Shown here in pieces: positions 47,887 to 57,836 of a stretch of 64,000 bases of DNA. This DNA comes from Erigeron canadensis (lineage: Eukaryota > Streptophyta > Magnoliopsida > Asterales > Asteraceae), in the NCBI RefSeq assembly GCF_010389155.1, contig NC_057768.1, forward strand, positions 46,293,633-46,357,632, given 5' to 3'. The notes below the pieces were generated by a model. The model ran no database searches. It saw nothing but the letters and a program-made list of their open reading frames with translations, and was not told where the DNA came from. The position numbers and the translations under genes were made by a program. Within the stretch, counting starts at the first letter, position 1. Each line of letters opens with the position of its first letter.

Positions 47887-48125
47887 GTTTTCCCTTAATT
47901 TATGATTCTAATAATTGTAGGGTCTAAATGAAACATTTTCAGACTAGAATTTCTTGAACACAATCGCTTACGTCTTGAAACCTAACATTCTTATCACAAT
48001 AGACCATAGACGCGTCTTATAATTTAAGATTTAAGAGTGAATAGACCTTCACGTGAGCACATGTTCGAAACTAGAACATATTATGGATTTATTTAAATTA
48101 TTTCTAAGGCGGTTGTTACAATTTT

Positions 48126-49281
48126 AGTGACATTAATTGTATTGAGAGAGATCTAGCTATTTTTTTTACTTGCCATCTATTGTCAACTTCGAGCTATTTG
48201 TGGTCAAGGATTATGGTTACAAATTGAAGAATGTTTAGATGTGGTTATCAAACTTTGAGGTAAATCTTTAACTTTTACTTTCTATAAATCATGCGAATCT
48301 TGATAAGTGTGTATATTCAATCCTGGATTTCTTTAATGTCGGTTATTTGATATATGGACTATCATTATGAAAAGTTTGAAATCTATGTATCAAATTTTTT
48401 ATTTGATATGATACTAGTTATTCATATGCTAATTAAGATAAAACAATACATTGTATTAGATGGTAGTCAATGTTCTAATTATCAAAGAGTTATTAACTTT
48501 GTATCTATGCGTTTAATTAATGACGAAACTTTGATTAAAAAATAATAATAATAAATTATTATTATTATTATTATAGATAACTTAGGTAAGCGCATTATAT
48601 GTATCGATCCTCTGCATGTATAGTTCTTATAAATTATATTTTAATCTTTTGTGTATGAAGAATTAATTGATTTTGGAATCTTATAGTTATAATTAACTGG
48701 CGTAACTAAAGTATATTATAGCCCATTCTAACTAATTTGCAATCTATTGTGATTGACTTATGTACATATATTTGGTCCATAGATAAATTTTAATCTGGTA
48801 AAATTATACATTTATACAGACTATTTAACTTTAATTGGCTCTGGCTTATTAGTTGTTATATATATGAATGCATTAAAAATTTACTATGCTTATTATGTAC
48901 GTGTACTAACACTTTGTACACATGATTAATTTAATATATATATATATATATATTTTACAACTTGGCTATAACTTTTAGCTTGATAAATATTGTGTATGCG
49001 ATATAATAAGCTGGTATGCAAATCATAAATAAGTATATATATCGTAAATTAATGATATAGCATCTTGTTTGGTTTGTGGTTGATGAATACATATGCAAAT
49101 TAAAGTTTATAGTATAATGATCAATGTAATGAGCATGGTTTAGACATAATTTATTTGTTTATATTTGAGATACTTTGATAATTGAACAATGATAAATATA
49201 TATGGAACTTGAATTGTATGTTCATTTTATATTGTACTTTTGAGTTTATTAAATTATGTGAAATCTCTTGAGTAACTTACT
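48126..49281 (+). other. Copia internal region, after the gypsy insertion
   Basis: AT-rich sequence where gag and early pol would lie. No recognisable motif and no frame longer than about 65 codons. Confidence 0.6.
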
Positions 49282-49290
49282 ATAAATTTA

Positions 49291-49485
49291 GGGGAAATGT
49301 TAGGTAAAACATACAGTACCTATCTTAGGTAAAACAGGGGGGGATTATGTAAAATTCATGGGGAGGTTATGTAAAATTCAGGGGGGGCTATGTATGTTTA
49401 TCAAATTCAAAGGTTTAATTTGTAACTTTTTTTAAAGTGGCAGTACCTAAGCTTAGGTAAAGTTTGCAGTACAGATCATTTTCCC
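49291..49485. mobile_element. Mutator-like MITE inside the copia remnant, 9-bp target duplication
   Basis: ATAAATTTA at 49282-49290 and 49486-49494 flank 195 bp. Left end GGGGAAATGTTAGGTAAAAC and right end (reverse complement GGGAAAATGATCTGTACTGC) are inverted, with ACAGTACCTATCTTAGGTAA against TACCTAAGCTTAGGTAAAGT inside. A GGGGGGG-containing centre is unusual. It landed after the copia insertion. Confidence 0.8.
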
Positions 49486-49494
49486 ATAAATTTA

Positions 49495-51900
49495 TTATGA
49501 GAAATGTTTTGAGATATGATAATACATGTAGCTTGTACGAAGCACACTGAGTCTAATGAAGGTTTATAGACTTTGATTACTTGGCATGACCGGTTGGACC
49601 ATCCCGGGTCAATAATTATGCGAAATATATTTGAGAGTGAAGAGCTTATTCAAAGTGATTATTATATTGCGGTCATTTGCTCTATAAGAAAGATAAGGAT
49701 TGAATCCTTTTAATTTAATGGAACATATACAAAGGAGATGTAAGTAGTCCTACACATCGTCCATATTGACCATTTAGTGTTTTAAATCGATGCATCGTCT
49801 AAATGGATCACTAAAGTCGCAACATGATGTTTGCATAATTAATTGCTCATCTTGTAAGATTGAGAGATTGAGAGCATGTTCCATATTGTATTAGTGCGCA
49901 ATAATGATTAATTTGGTAATGATTATTTAGAGCAAAATGAATATAATTTGGGGCCATGTTATTTAACATGTAATAATATGAACTCGCATCATGCCAATAG
50001 TGTTCCTCCCCATTGAAATTGGTTTATGGTCAGAAACCACATATGTCTAATAAGAGTTTTGAATGTACAATATATAATTAAGTTGCTCCACCACGATGCA
50101 CAAAGATGAGACTTCAAAGAATGTTAGAAATAATGTTGGGAAAATAGGCGTACCTTGAAAGTGTGTAGGCTCATGCTTTGATTCAGTTTGAAACAGTCTG
50201 ATTTAAATAGACATTAGTATGACTGTTTTGGGTATGAGTTAAAACATGAAAAGGTGTACGTATATCAAGCCATCATTGGTAGATTTGTATATGGCTAAAG
50301 TTTATCATTGACATGATTTAATTTTTCCCAACATTAGGGGGAGATGTTCCCAACATTAGGGAAAGTGGAAAGCAGCTAAAGAAATAAGAATGAATTATCA
50401 AAGATCCTCACATCAATGAATATAAGCTTAAACTTTGTGAGATAATTTATTTAGTATGTTGTAATTGCCAGCAATGTTAACTGACCAATAAGCTGCTAAT
50501 GCTCCTATTTGAAAGTGGTAGAAAAAGTCGATTCCAAATAAAAAGCCTCGAATGAAAAGGAGCATTAAATTAAGATGGTCAAAGTCGAGGTACAAAGACC
50601 CCAAAAGAGATTGATGATAAGATCCTAGACATGGAGGTTTGTGAGAAACCCCGGGTACCTGGAAATAATGAGATCTCAATGATTTGTGACATGTCTAGAG
50701 ACTTATGGAATCGAAAAATAAAAAACGACGTCGTGATTGATTGAATATGAAAGCGCTAAGAGTATGTATAATGGTGAGGATCTTGAAAGCATGCATGCAC
50801 ATAATTTGATATGATATAGATTATTGGCCAAGATGAAAAGACGCTAGTAGTTTGGGACATGAAGTCCAAGCACTTGAAAGTGCAGAAATTATATGGTGGA
50901 AGCAACTAAATTAAAAGTCTGGCAAAATGAGAAAGTATTGATTCGCGTCTAGTATATAAAAATAGAGCTCATTTGAAATTGAGATTCCATGAAGGATATA
51001 AAATGCATGAAGCCTGTCTCCTGATTAAAAATGATTGAAACACGTGTGAAAATTCTCGAGAATATTGTTTGTCGTTGAAATTATTATGGTTGAAATTTAT
51101 CCGGATTTGAATATGTTATAAATTTCATGCAATTTTGATGATTTAAATATCGATGGAACTCTGAGGGAGTGTCCAATAGTGATTGAATTAATAAATGAGA
51201 GATGAAAGACAAGGTTTGTCTTGATGTATGAATTTAATATCTTAAGAATGAATCAATGTGCATCATGACAAATAAGAGAGAAAAATAATAAATATACTTG
51301 ATATTAATAATAAATGATGCTCATGATTATGAGTTAACATGAAGTTTAAAATGCCCCTCTTATGACTTTTTAGATAATGATCACATTATTGGTTTGGAAG
51401 TGTCATTGAAACATTAATTATTCTCGCAGTTCAAACATGAATTATACATCATTTACCTTGAGTTTATTGGCAATGTGTAACTTGTGAAATACAAGGATGT
51501 ACTTAGATGAGATGCATGATGTATTACTAATCCTCAAACATGGAATGTGAATATATGTGAATAAAATAATATTTGAGGATTTCATTTATACGAGATTCAA
51601 TGAAAGTTATATTGTTAAGACACTTCATATGTTAGGCATTGAAAACATTTGGTAATAATGAGAATTTTCAAGTGATGTGATCATGAGGGGGAGAAGATAC
51701 GTGTTGCACTCTTTTTCCCTTAAGCAAGGCTTTGTCCCGCTGGGTTTTCCTGTCAAGGTTTTTAACGAGGCAACATCCCCAAGTGTATCGAAAGAGTTAT
51801 GTACTCTTTTCCCTTCACTAGATTTTTGTCTCATTGGGTTTTATTTAGTAAGGTTTTAACGAGGCATAATATCTTTTAATAATGGACATCCAAGGGGGAG
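49495..51900 (+). pseudogene. Decayed copia pol region
   Basis: Scattered short matches to a copia polyprotein remain in broken frames. VPGNNEIS (about 50654-50680) recalls the linker before RT. TTTGATGATTTAAATATCGA (about 51132) gives FDDLNI, the YVDDLNI active-site region of copia RT, and GACAAGGTTTGTCTTG near 51210 fits the TKFCLGL segment a little downstream. Frameshifts and stops throughout leave nothing over about 85 codons. The polypurine tract before the 3' LTR is intact. Confidence 0.7.
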
Positions 51901-52097
51901 TGTTATATATAATTATGGAATGGATGTCCATATCTTTCGGAGATCTTTTTGTTATGTTAGGAGATTTATTACTTGGAGATGAATCCACTATTGTATTATA
52001 AATATAAGTCTCTTTATGAGATGAATAATAGAATTTCTCTATTCTCTCCTCTATCTCTTGTCTTCTATATTGTTTGTTATTTTACAGTTTTATAACA
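51901..52097 (+). repeat. 3' LTR of the copia element
   Basis: 197 bp. It differs from the 5' LTR by C/T at 4 places in my reading (for example GTCCATAT against GTCTATAT, and CTTGGAGA against CTTAGAGA). Confidence 0.9.
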
Positions 52098-52102
52098 TTT
52101 TG

Positions 52103-52567
52103 CTTGTATTACATAATATTTTTGATAAAATTTATACTATCAGTTAACTGATCGAGTTTAGATATATTTTTATTGATATATAATTCTCATCAACTATCGA
52201 TCTATAATTACATAATAAAGGAGCGACCCTTTTTATAAAATCTCAATTAAGGAATAAAAGTATCTAAAATACTCATCATATCCTTTATTTATTGATTTAA
52301 ACAAATCTACCTAATATACCTAGAATTTCTTTAATGGAATAATTTACAACATAATTAATCCTTAAAATAACGACACTACATTTTTTAATATCAATTACTT
52401 TTACATTCACCACCATTGTCGCCCCCGCCATCCGTCACCAACGCCACCACCCATCGCCGCCACCTCCGTCACCACCACCTCGTGCTACTATATACTACCA
52501 TCGTCCTTGTTTTTTGCAGGCATATATATGACTCGGTATATAAAACATTATATATATATATATATAC
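52103..52567. other. Helitron-like remnant and flank
   Basis: About 52205-52510 resembles the interior of the small Helitrons (TTTATAAAATCTCAATTAAG, ACCCTT-type segments, then CCACC/CGCC-rich triplets), but no clear CTRR end. No gene. Confidence 0.4.
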
Positions 52568-52867
52568 AGGGGAAAGATAATTTGAGACCAACTAAAAAAA
52601 GTCCAAAAAAGGACCATTGATTTTCGTAACTTACACACCACCATCATCATCTGCTACGATATACAAGACTTTTTTGTAAAAACACTAAGATTTTCAGCGA
52701 CGGACCCACGGAAACTTACACATGATTTTCTGGTGGGCCCGTAGCTGGAAAGTCTTAGTGTTTTTACAAAAAAGTCTTGTATATCGTAGTAGATGATGAC
52801 GGTGTACAAAAATCAATGGTCCTAATTGGTCCTAAAATAAGAGGTGATCTTAAAATATCTCACCCCT
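52568..52867. mobile_element. MITE with 100+ bp inverted arms
   Basis: Left end AGGGGAAAGATAATTTGAGA; right end in reverse complement AGGGGTGAGATATTTTAAGA. CTACGATATACAAGACTTTT on the left pairs with AAAAGTCTTGTATATCGTAG on the right, as do the AAAAACACTAAGA and TGGTCC blocks. It is flanked by TATATA runs and shares its terminal motif with the element at 6-1219. Length 300 bp. Confidence 0.82.
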
Positions 52868-53207
52868 ATATATATATATATATATATATATAGTTAAATA
52901 GCTGGGTAATAATTTTGTGTGCAGTGAGAGGATAGTAGCTAGATTTATAGAAGCTTGAATAAAACTTAACTAATTAATATATAATCACTACAATAAGAAT
53001 ACCTCATATTGATGCTTATTTTTTTCATGACCTCGTAAATTAAAGATAGCTTCATACCTTTTAATTTATTCATACTTAAAAAATGTTTATTAGTAACTTA
53101 CATTTTGCAAAATTTTGAATAAATCATAATTAAAGCACTTCTTTTTCTTCATCACTACATAAAATTTGCATGCGGCCAGCCACGCACACGATGCATGCGC
53201 CTTGAAA
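52868..53207. other. Intergenic, downstream of CEP-like copy 2
   Basis: TA microsatellite at 52868-52892, then AT-rich sequence that probably contains the 3' UTR of the minus-strand peptide gene. No other gene. Confidence 0.45.
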
Positions 53208-53501
53208 TCAGCCTTTGCACGATCCTGGAGGTTCATCGTGGCCAACACCAGGGCTTGGTCCTGGACATGTTGGCCTAAAACCTTTCTTTTCATACTTTCG
53301 GAAACGACGACCATACTTAAACCGCCAGCGTACAAATGAAGGCGTGGGTGGTGTTGGTGCTGTCTTGATAGGCATGGCTGGAGGAAGGATCTTTCGCGCT
53401 CTTGATGCCGCTTTTACTGATGACGACGATGATGCATCTATTTCGTATGATGATACAATTAGTAAAAGAAGCACAAAAAGACTTAGCATAATGTTCTTCA
53501 T
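53208..53501 (-). CDS. CEP-like secreted peptide precursor with paired cysteines (copy 2)
   Basis: A single-exon frame of 97 residues. The signal peptide covers about 1-23 (MLSLFVLLLLIVSS core). Then comes ASRARKILPPAMP (32-44), nearly the same as in copy 1, a basic linker (FKYGRRFRKYEKK) and GFRPTCPGPSPGVGH (74-88), a full 15-residue CEP domain. Cys79 is at domain position 6 and Cys95 follows in DEPPGSCKG, the same 15-residue gap as copy 1. The basic segment before the domain could be where processing occurs. Sequence between the conserved blocks differs strongly from copy 1, so the duplication is not new, while domain and cysteines are constrained. Perception by CEPR-type receptors is known for CEPs but inferred here. 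An overlapping plus-strand frame at 53215-53523 is a shadow. Confidence 0.84.
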   Translation of the reverse strand: MKNIMLSLFVLLLLIVSSYEIDASSSSSVKAASRARKILPPAMPIKTAPTPPTPSFVRWRFKYGRRFRKYEKKGFRPTCPGPSPGVGHDEPPGSCKG

Positions 53502-53544
53502 GGTGGATAGATTATTTTTTTAAAACTCGATCTGGATTAAAAGA

Positions 53545-53553
53545 GATATATAG
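53545..53553 (-). promoter_or_regulatory. Probable TATA box of CEP-like copy 2
   Basis: TATATATC in CTCTATATATCTC on the minus strand, about 45 bases upstream of the ATG at 53501, the same spacing as the candidate at copy 1. Confidence 0.45.
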
Positions 53554-54080
53554 AGTATACGAATAAGACCGACTTGGGAGATGCATGTAAAGCCTGAAGA
53601 GTAGTACGTACGTAATTCTTTCGGTCACGTATAGCTGGCCAGTTTTTATATGCATATAAAGTTTCTGTAAACGTACTATGGGTTTGTTTATTTTATTTAA
53701 CTTTTTATATATTTTGGATTTCAAAGTATTTATTCTTCGATCCTGAAAAGATGATTAATTATATATTTACAAAAGTTGTTACTTATAATTGAATGCAATT
53801 AATATTTATGCGTTATGATTACAAGTGTCCAAAATAAAAACTATATATTTCGATCGTTAAATTACTTAATTACTAGTTTATACTTATTATTCATATCTAT
53901 ATGTCTAATCATGATTCTGAAATACTTATTCTGTGCCTAATTCAGTACCTCGGTGCATGATTTAATGTGTGTATGATCGATATTATATTATATTATATAT
54001 AATTTTATATATAAGTCTCAATAAGACAATAACAGAATAACTAGTACGTGGCTTATAAAATAATATCATATATATATATA
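53554..54080. other. Upstream flank of CEP-like copy 2
   Basis: AT-rich promoter-side DNA. No motif can be assigned with confidence and no gene is seen. Confidence 0.4.
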
Positions 54081-54210
54081 GGAAGTGATCCCTATACAAC
54101 TTATTTTTGTCATACACAATAAATATATGAATTAAATGATTGTACTGTACAACTGTATAATGCACACAGTATTGTATATGGCTAAAAATTGTTGTGTAGG
54201 GATCGTTTCC
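54081..54210. mobile_element. 130-bp MITE
   Basis: Termini GGAAGTGATCCCTATACAAC and (reverse complement of right end) GGAAACGATCCCTACACAAC are inverted, within TATATA runs on both sides. No coding capacity. Confidence 0.75.
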
Positions 54211-54603
54211 CTATATATAATCTTGTTAGCACTAAAAAGTAACTAAAATAAAACAAAGTTTTTAGATCGTCAAATTTTTGATCAATTGGAAAAATGCAAA
54301 CAAGATATGATATGATGGTGCGTCTTTATATACTTATTTTGCAAAACTTTAATTTGTATTTAATAGAGTCCATACGGCTAGCTACCGATCAAGTGGCTCA
54401 TCAAACCATGAGCCAATTGTGAATTCAAGTTTTAGCAAAGATATGGTAGATTTTTAAGTGTGTAAAATGAATATGTAGTAGTACTTTTAATAAGGAAAAT
54501 GATGGGAGTTAACTGCTGATGTAGCATCTATCATATATAAGTGTTATTTCTCCTACAAACTTTTTAAACAATATATATATATATATAAATAAAGTGTATA
54601 TAC
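54211..54603. other. Intergenic, no gene seen
   Basis: AT-rich, TA microsatellite near 54573-54588. No supported feature. Confidence 0.45.
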
Positions 54604-54847
54604 CTATACTCTCTTATAAAGAGTATTGGATTTTTTAAAATTCAGCACTTTTTGTTTTCTTTCCAAATTACCCCTACTTAAACATAAAATCATTATATAC
54701 CATCCTTTTTCACATTCTTTCTAATCATTACACATTCTTATCGATCTTTGATCATCCTCCTCCACCGCCTCCATCGATCTCTACCACTGCTTCCCTTTTA
54801 TATTTTCATCACCTTTTAGCCGGCACAACGCTCAGACACTATGCTCG
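54604..54847 (+). mobile_element. Helitron-like element with CTCG end
   Basis: CTATACTCTCTTATAAAGAG at the start and GGCACAACGCTCAGACACTA then TGCTCG and T at the end parallel the Helitron-like copies at 9786 and 27440. The hairpin is weak and the terminal tetranucleotide is CTCG, so this is a degraded or variant copy. Confidence 0.4.
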
Positions 54848-55211
54848 TATTTAATAAAAGTGTCACGACAAACGACATGGAAAAATAAACATACATGTTA
54901 TACATCCCTTCAAATTAATTTATAATATATGAATATAATTGCCTTCATTACGAAATTCTATCTCCATCAACAGATTATATCTAACCTTACTTGGTGTTTG
55001 GTAAAAAAATAATAAAAAATAACATAAATTTAATGGAGAATGAAAACAGTAACAAAAAGAATAAGTATTTTGAATAAAAACAGTGATAAAAAGAATAAAA
55101 AATAACAGAAATAAATTTATATACGAGTATAATCTTTCATAATATTTTTTTTATTTCCATTTCATTATACCTAGCACCATTTTGACCGCGTGCAACCAGA
55201 AAAAGTTTCTA
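54848..55211. other. Intergenic, no gene seen
   Basis: AT-rich. AAAAACAGTGATAAAAAGAA resembles AAAACAGTAACAAAAAGAAT just before it (about 55041-55100), a short tandem duplication. Confidence 0.4.
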
Positions 55212-55556
55212 AGGATGATGGCAATGGTCTAGGCATGGGGTTAGGCATGCCCATGCCTAGCGGCAAACACCGCCGCCAACGTCAAGGCATGAGCTAGGCA
55301 TGAGTGATTTTGGCATAGATTGACGCTTAGGCATGGAAGAAAGAGAGAGAGAGAATATCAATGATTTAAAGAGGGATAGGAGAGAGAGTGGGTATGATTG
55401 GAGGAAAATAGTAAAGGGATGGTGAGGCATGGAGAGACATGGTTGTCATAGGTTAGACATGGTTAGATATGAATTAGGCATGAAATGATGTGTCAGTATA
55501 TTATTGATAGATGGCTAGGCATAGTTAAAAATGAGAATGACTATTGCAATCATCCT
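55212..55556. mobile_element. MITE packed with GGCATG repeats
   Basis: Ends AGGATGATGGCAATGGTC and GACTATTGCAATCATCCT are inverted. The interior holds more than ten GGCATG or near-identical words (for example TTAGGCATGCCCATGCCTAG) and a GA-rich tract at 55339-55354. Clustered short words near both ends suggest a hAT-like element. Target duplication not resolved. Confidence 0.65.
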
Positions 55557-56625
55557 AACTATCTGAAAAGTTGAAAGTCATGACTACCAAAGTGTTGCTT
55601 TAGAATATTTAAAAGAATTAATAGAAGTATTTCATGTTGCAACTTAAATATGCAAAAGAATACATTTAAAAATGCAAAAGAAAACATGGGATTGTAAAGA
55701 TAAAAAGAAGCCCAGCACCTAGGAATCATGGGAATATATTTCTATTTTGGGAGAAAGACCATATTAAATTCATGGACCAGCTCCAAATAGGGAGTGTAAC
55801 CCTTGGCCGCACAATCAGATTCTTGGATACTACAATATCAATATGAAGGAGTGCCATTAGGCGTTGATTAGACATCCCACTGGAATAACTTTGCTTTACA
55901 TTTTCAAATGTGTTGGTCTTCCATAGGCTATATAATATAGTCCTAATTAACATCTTGTTTTTATTTTTTATTTATTTAATGTCGACAAAACCAGGGATGG
56001 AAAGACAGCTACTACATTCGAAACTAGCTACTACAAAGAAAAACTACATTCGAAAACCATTTAAACAAATCAAGAAAACCAAAATACTAAAACACATGCC
56101 TCATTCTAAACGCTTGGTTTTTAATTTTAAAATACCAATCTCAAGTTCAATTGTATGAGCAAAAGAATTTACCCCATTGAGGCCACAAAGCAGCTGATGG
56201 CTGCCCTAAATATAGACGGTTCGTGAAAAGCTCTCAGATACTTAATCAACAGCAATGGAAAGTATATATGTCCGTTGGAAACCGAATGAGAACACATTGG
56301 CGGGATAGGATATCAATCATATCATACATTCATACTTAATAACGGCAATTTTTAAAAGTTGAGTAAATGGAAGAAAAAAAAAATGTCAAAACTTAACCAA
56401 TCTTTAGTTACAGACTATCAAACGCTCTTGGACAACAATATGTGAGGTGGCCCGTCAATAAAGAGATTTTGAGTTTTAATTTCATGGTAGACAAATTGTA
56501 AAAAATAAAAAATAAAAAAAAAAACATAATTGTTAGACTGTTTTATATACGAGACAATATATATATATATAGTTTACAAACTCTACTTACCAACTAGTTG
56601 CAAGTTACGACCGGCCAATTAATTG
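55557..56625. other. Intergenic, no gene recognised
   Basis: Frames at 55726-55953 (minus) and 55910-56158 (plus) show no recognisable domain. A ~50 base region near 56020-56050 repeats CTACTACA/GAAACTA words. No gene supported. Confidence 0.4.
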
Positions 56626-56633
56626 GTTCCAAG

Positions 56634-57102
56634 CAATGTTTTAAATACCGGTAAATACTGCCCGGTATTACTGGTAATACCGGTATCGGGGGTGCTCTGA
56701 TATTTTAAGCCCGGTATTTTTCCGGTATTTTCAATATTCAATACCGGCCGGTATTCCCAGTATTTTCCGGTATCCCGTTCCGATATTTCCGGTATTTTAA
56801 TTTTATTTTTTTTTAAAAGCTATTTTTATGATACCTTAATGTTATATTTATGTTATATGTGAACTTTAAAATTTATATTTTGCTATAAAATACTTATTTG
56901 GCATTATTTTTGTATGGATTATACTTGTATTTTGACTATTCTCATTAAATTGTAATAAGTTTTGTAGTATTTTTATAGAAAAAAACTAAAATAATAAAAG
57001 ATAGTCGTAGCGGCCGGTATGTTCGATAATACCAATAATACTGGTAATACCGGAAAGTTTTTCAACACCGGTATAAATAAAATACCAGTTTTTAAAACAT
57101 TG
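56634..57102. mobile_element. hAT-type MITE with ACCGGTA repeats and 8-bp target duplication
   Basis: Termini CAATGTTTTAAATACCGG and (right end, reverse complement) CAATGTTTTAAAAACTGG. GTTCCAAG (56626-56633) and GTTACAAG (57103-57110) are an 8-bp target duplication with one mismatch. The interior carries more than fifteen CCGGTATT / AATACCGG words in clusters near both ends around an AT-rich core. Such subterminal repeats plus an 8-bp TSD are the hAT signature. Length 469 bp. Confidence 0.88.
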
Positions 57103-57110
57103 GTTACAAG

Positions 57111-57719
57111 TGAGAAAAAATGAAATTGAGAAAGCTAAAACAACCACAAACAAAATTTTAGAGACCATCAACGTTGGCCATAATTTATGCTAAAAACTAG
57201 ACACTAGCACATACAAGGACCATCAAAAGGATAATGATGTAGACAAGATATGGGACTCGACCAAAAAAGAGTACCACCTGCAGCTAAGATCATTAGCTGC
57301 ATCTTTTAAATAACCAAAGGCCAATTCCATAAACACACACCACCAATTTGGCAGCAGCCACAATACAGAGATCATGCAGCAAGACAATAGCCAAATAGAA
57401 AGACACATATCGTGATATCGTCATGAACTCCCAAACTATGCTGTATATTCCAAGGACTTATAAACCATTCAAAATCCATCCAGGGATATGCTTTTTCAAT
57501 ATATTTGATATCCAATAATAAGAATTCATGGCACTTCATCACAATAAATTTATCAAAATTGTCATTGCTATTTTCAAATAGCTTCTTGTTGGGGGCTTTC
57601 CAAGTAGTAGCATATAGCATGGACAAAAACACCGCTTTCCAAACGAAAAATGATAAACAACATATTTTATTTGGGTTATACAAGTAATTATTTTTGGAAT
57701 GATGCATTTCAAAAAACAA
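57111..57719. other. Intergenic with unrecognised minus-strand frames
   Basis: Two minus-strand frames (57223-57408 and 57372-57815) have fairly balanced amino-acid composition and lie downstream of the UPF0114 gene in the same orientation, but I recognise no family and no splice pattern joins them. The second runs into a SINE-like segment. Confidence 0.35.
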
Positions 57720-57836
57720 ATACAGGGTAGACGATAGTGTTTTAACTATGCCCTGGATAACCCCCACCAGGTGTGCCACTTTAAGGAGCTCACAACTTTG
57801 TGGGTAAAGCCCCATACCGGCCTCAACCAGCTGAGT
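57720..57836 (-). mobile_element. SINE-like fragment
   Basis: On the minus strand CAGCTGGTTGAGGCCGGTAT resembles an A box. The segment continues through GTTGTGAGCTCCTTAAAG (a worn B box) to GTTAAAACACTATCGTCTAC, the layout of plant tRNA-derived SINEs. No clear target duplication; probably truncated. Confidence 0.5.

Larger units (their letters stand above)
37897..48120 (-). mobile_element. Near-intact Ty3/gypsy chromovirus-type LTR retrotransposon, 10.2 kb
   Basis: LTRs at 37897-40060 and 45958-48120 with TG...CA ends, flanked by ATTTT at 37892-37896 and 48121-48125. Transcription is on the minus strand: primer-binding site TGGTATCAGAGCCGTGG (initiator Met tRNA type) adjoins the 5' LTR at about 45938-45954, and polypurine AGTGGGGGAGAA adjoins the 3' LTR at 40061-40072. 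Inside are gag (43791-45035) and pol (protease, RT, RNase H, integrase, chromodomain-like tail). LTR length and the C-terminal domain point to the Tekay/Del clade. The element sits in the copia interior. Confidence 0.96.
45958..48120 (-). repeat. 5' LTR of the gypsy element
   Basis: 2163 bp, nearly identical to the 3' LTR. On the minus strand a TATA box TATAAAAGGG lies at 47886-47877, only about 235 bases into the LTR, followed by a CT-rich stretch typical of plant leaders. U3 would thus be short and R-U5 very long (about 1.9 kb). Confidence 0.95.
36879..52097 (+). mobile_element. Decayed Ty1/copia LTR retrotransposon, split by a younger gypsy element
   Basis: Two 197-bp LTRs (36879-37075 and 51901-52097) run TGTTATATATAATTATGG to TTTTATAACA and are flanked by TTTTG at 36874-36878 and 52098-52102. 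A polypurine tract CCAAGGGGGAG directly precedes the 3' LTR, and TTATCAGCACGCTCT just after the 5' LTR marks the primer-binding region. With the gypsy insertion and its duplicated ATTTT removed, the element is about 5.0 kb, normal copia size. The LTRs differ at 4 positions in my reading (about 2%). No long ORF survives. Confidence 0.9.

Noticed and set aside
53215..53523. 102-codon plus-strand frame
   Set aside because: Exact antisense shadow of CEP-like copy 2; no signal peptide or domain.
57372..57815. 147-codon minus-strand frame near the UPF0114 gene
   Set aside because: Its N-terminal part is SINE-derived and the rest matches no family I know; not supported as a gene.
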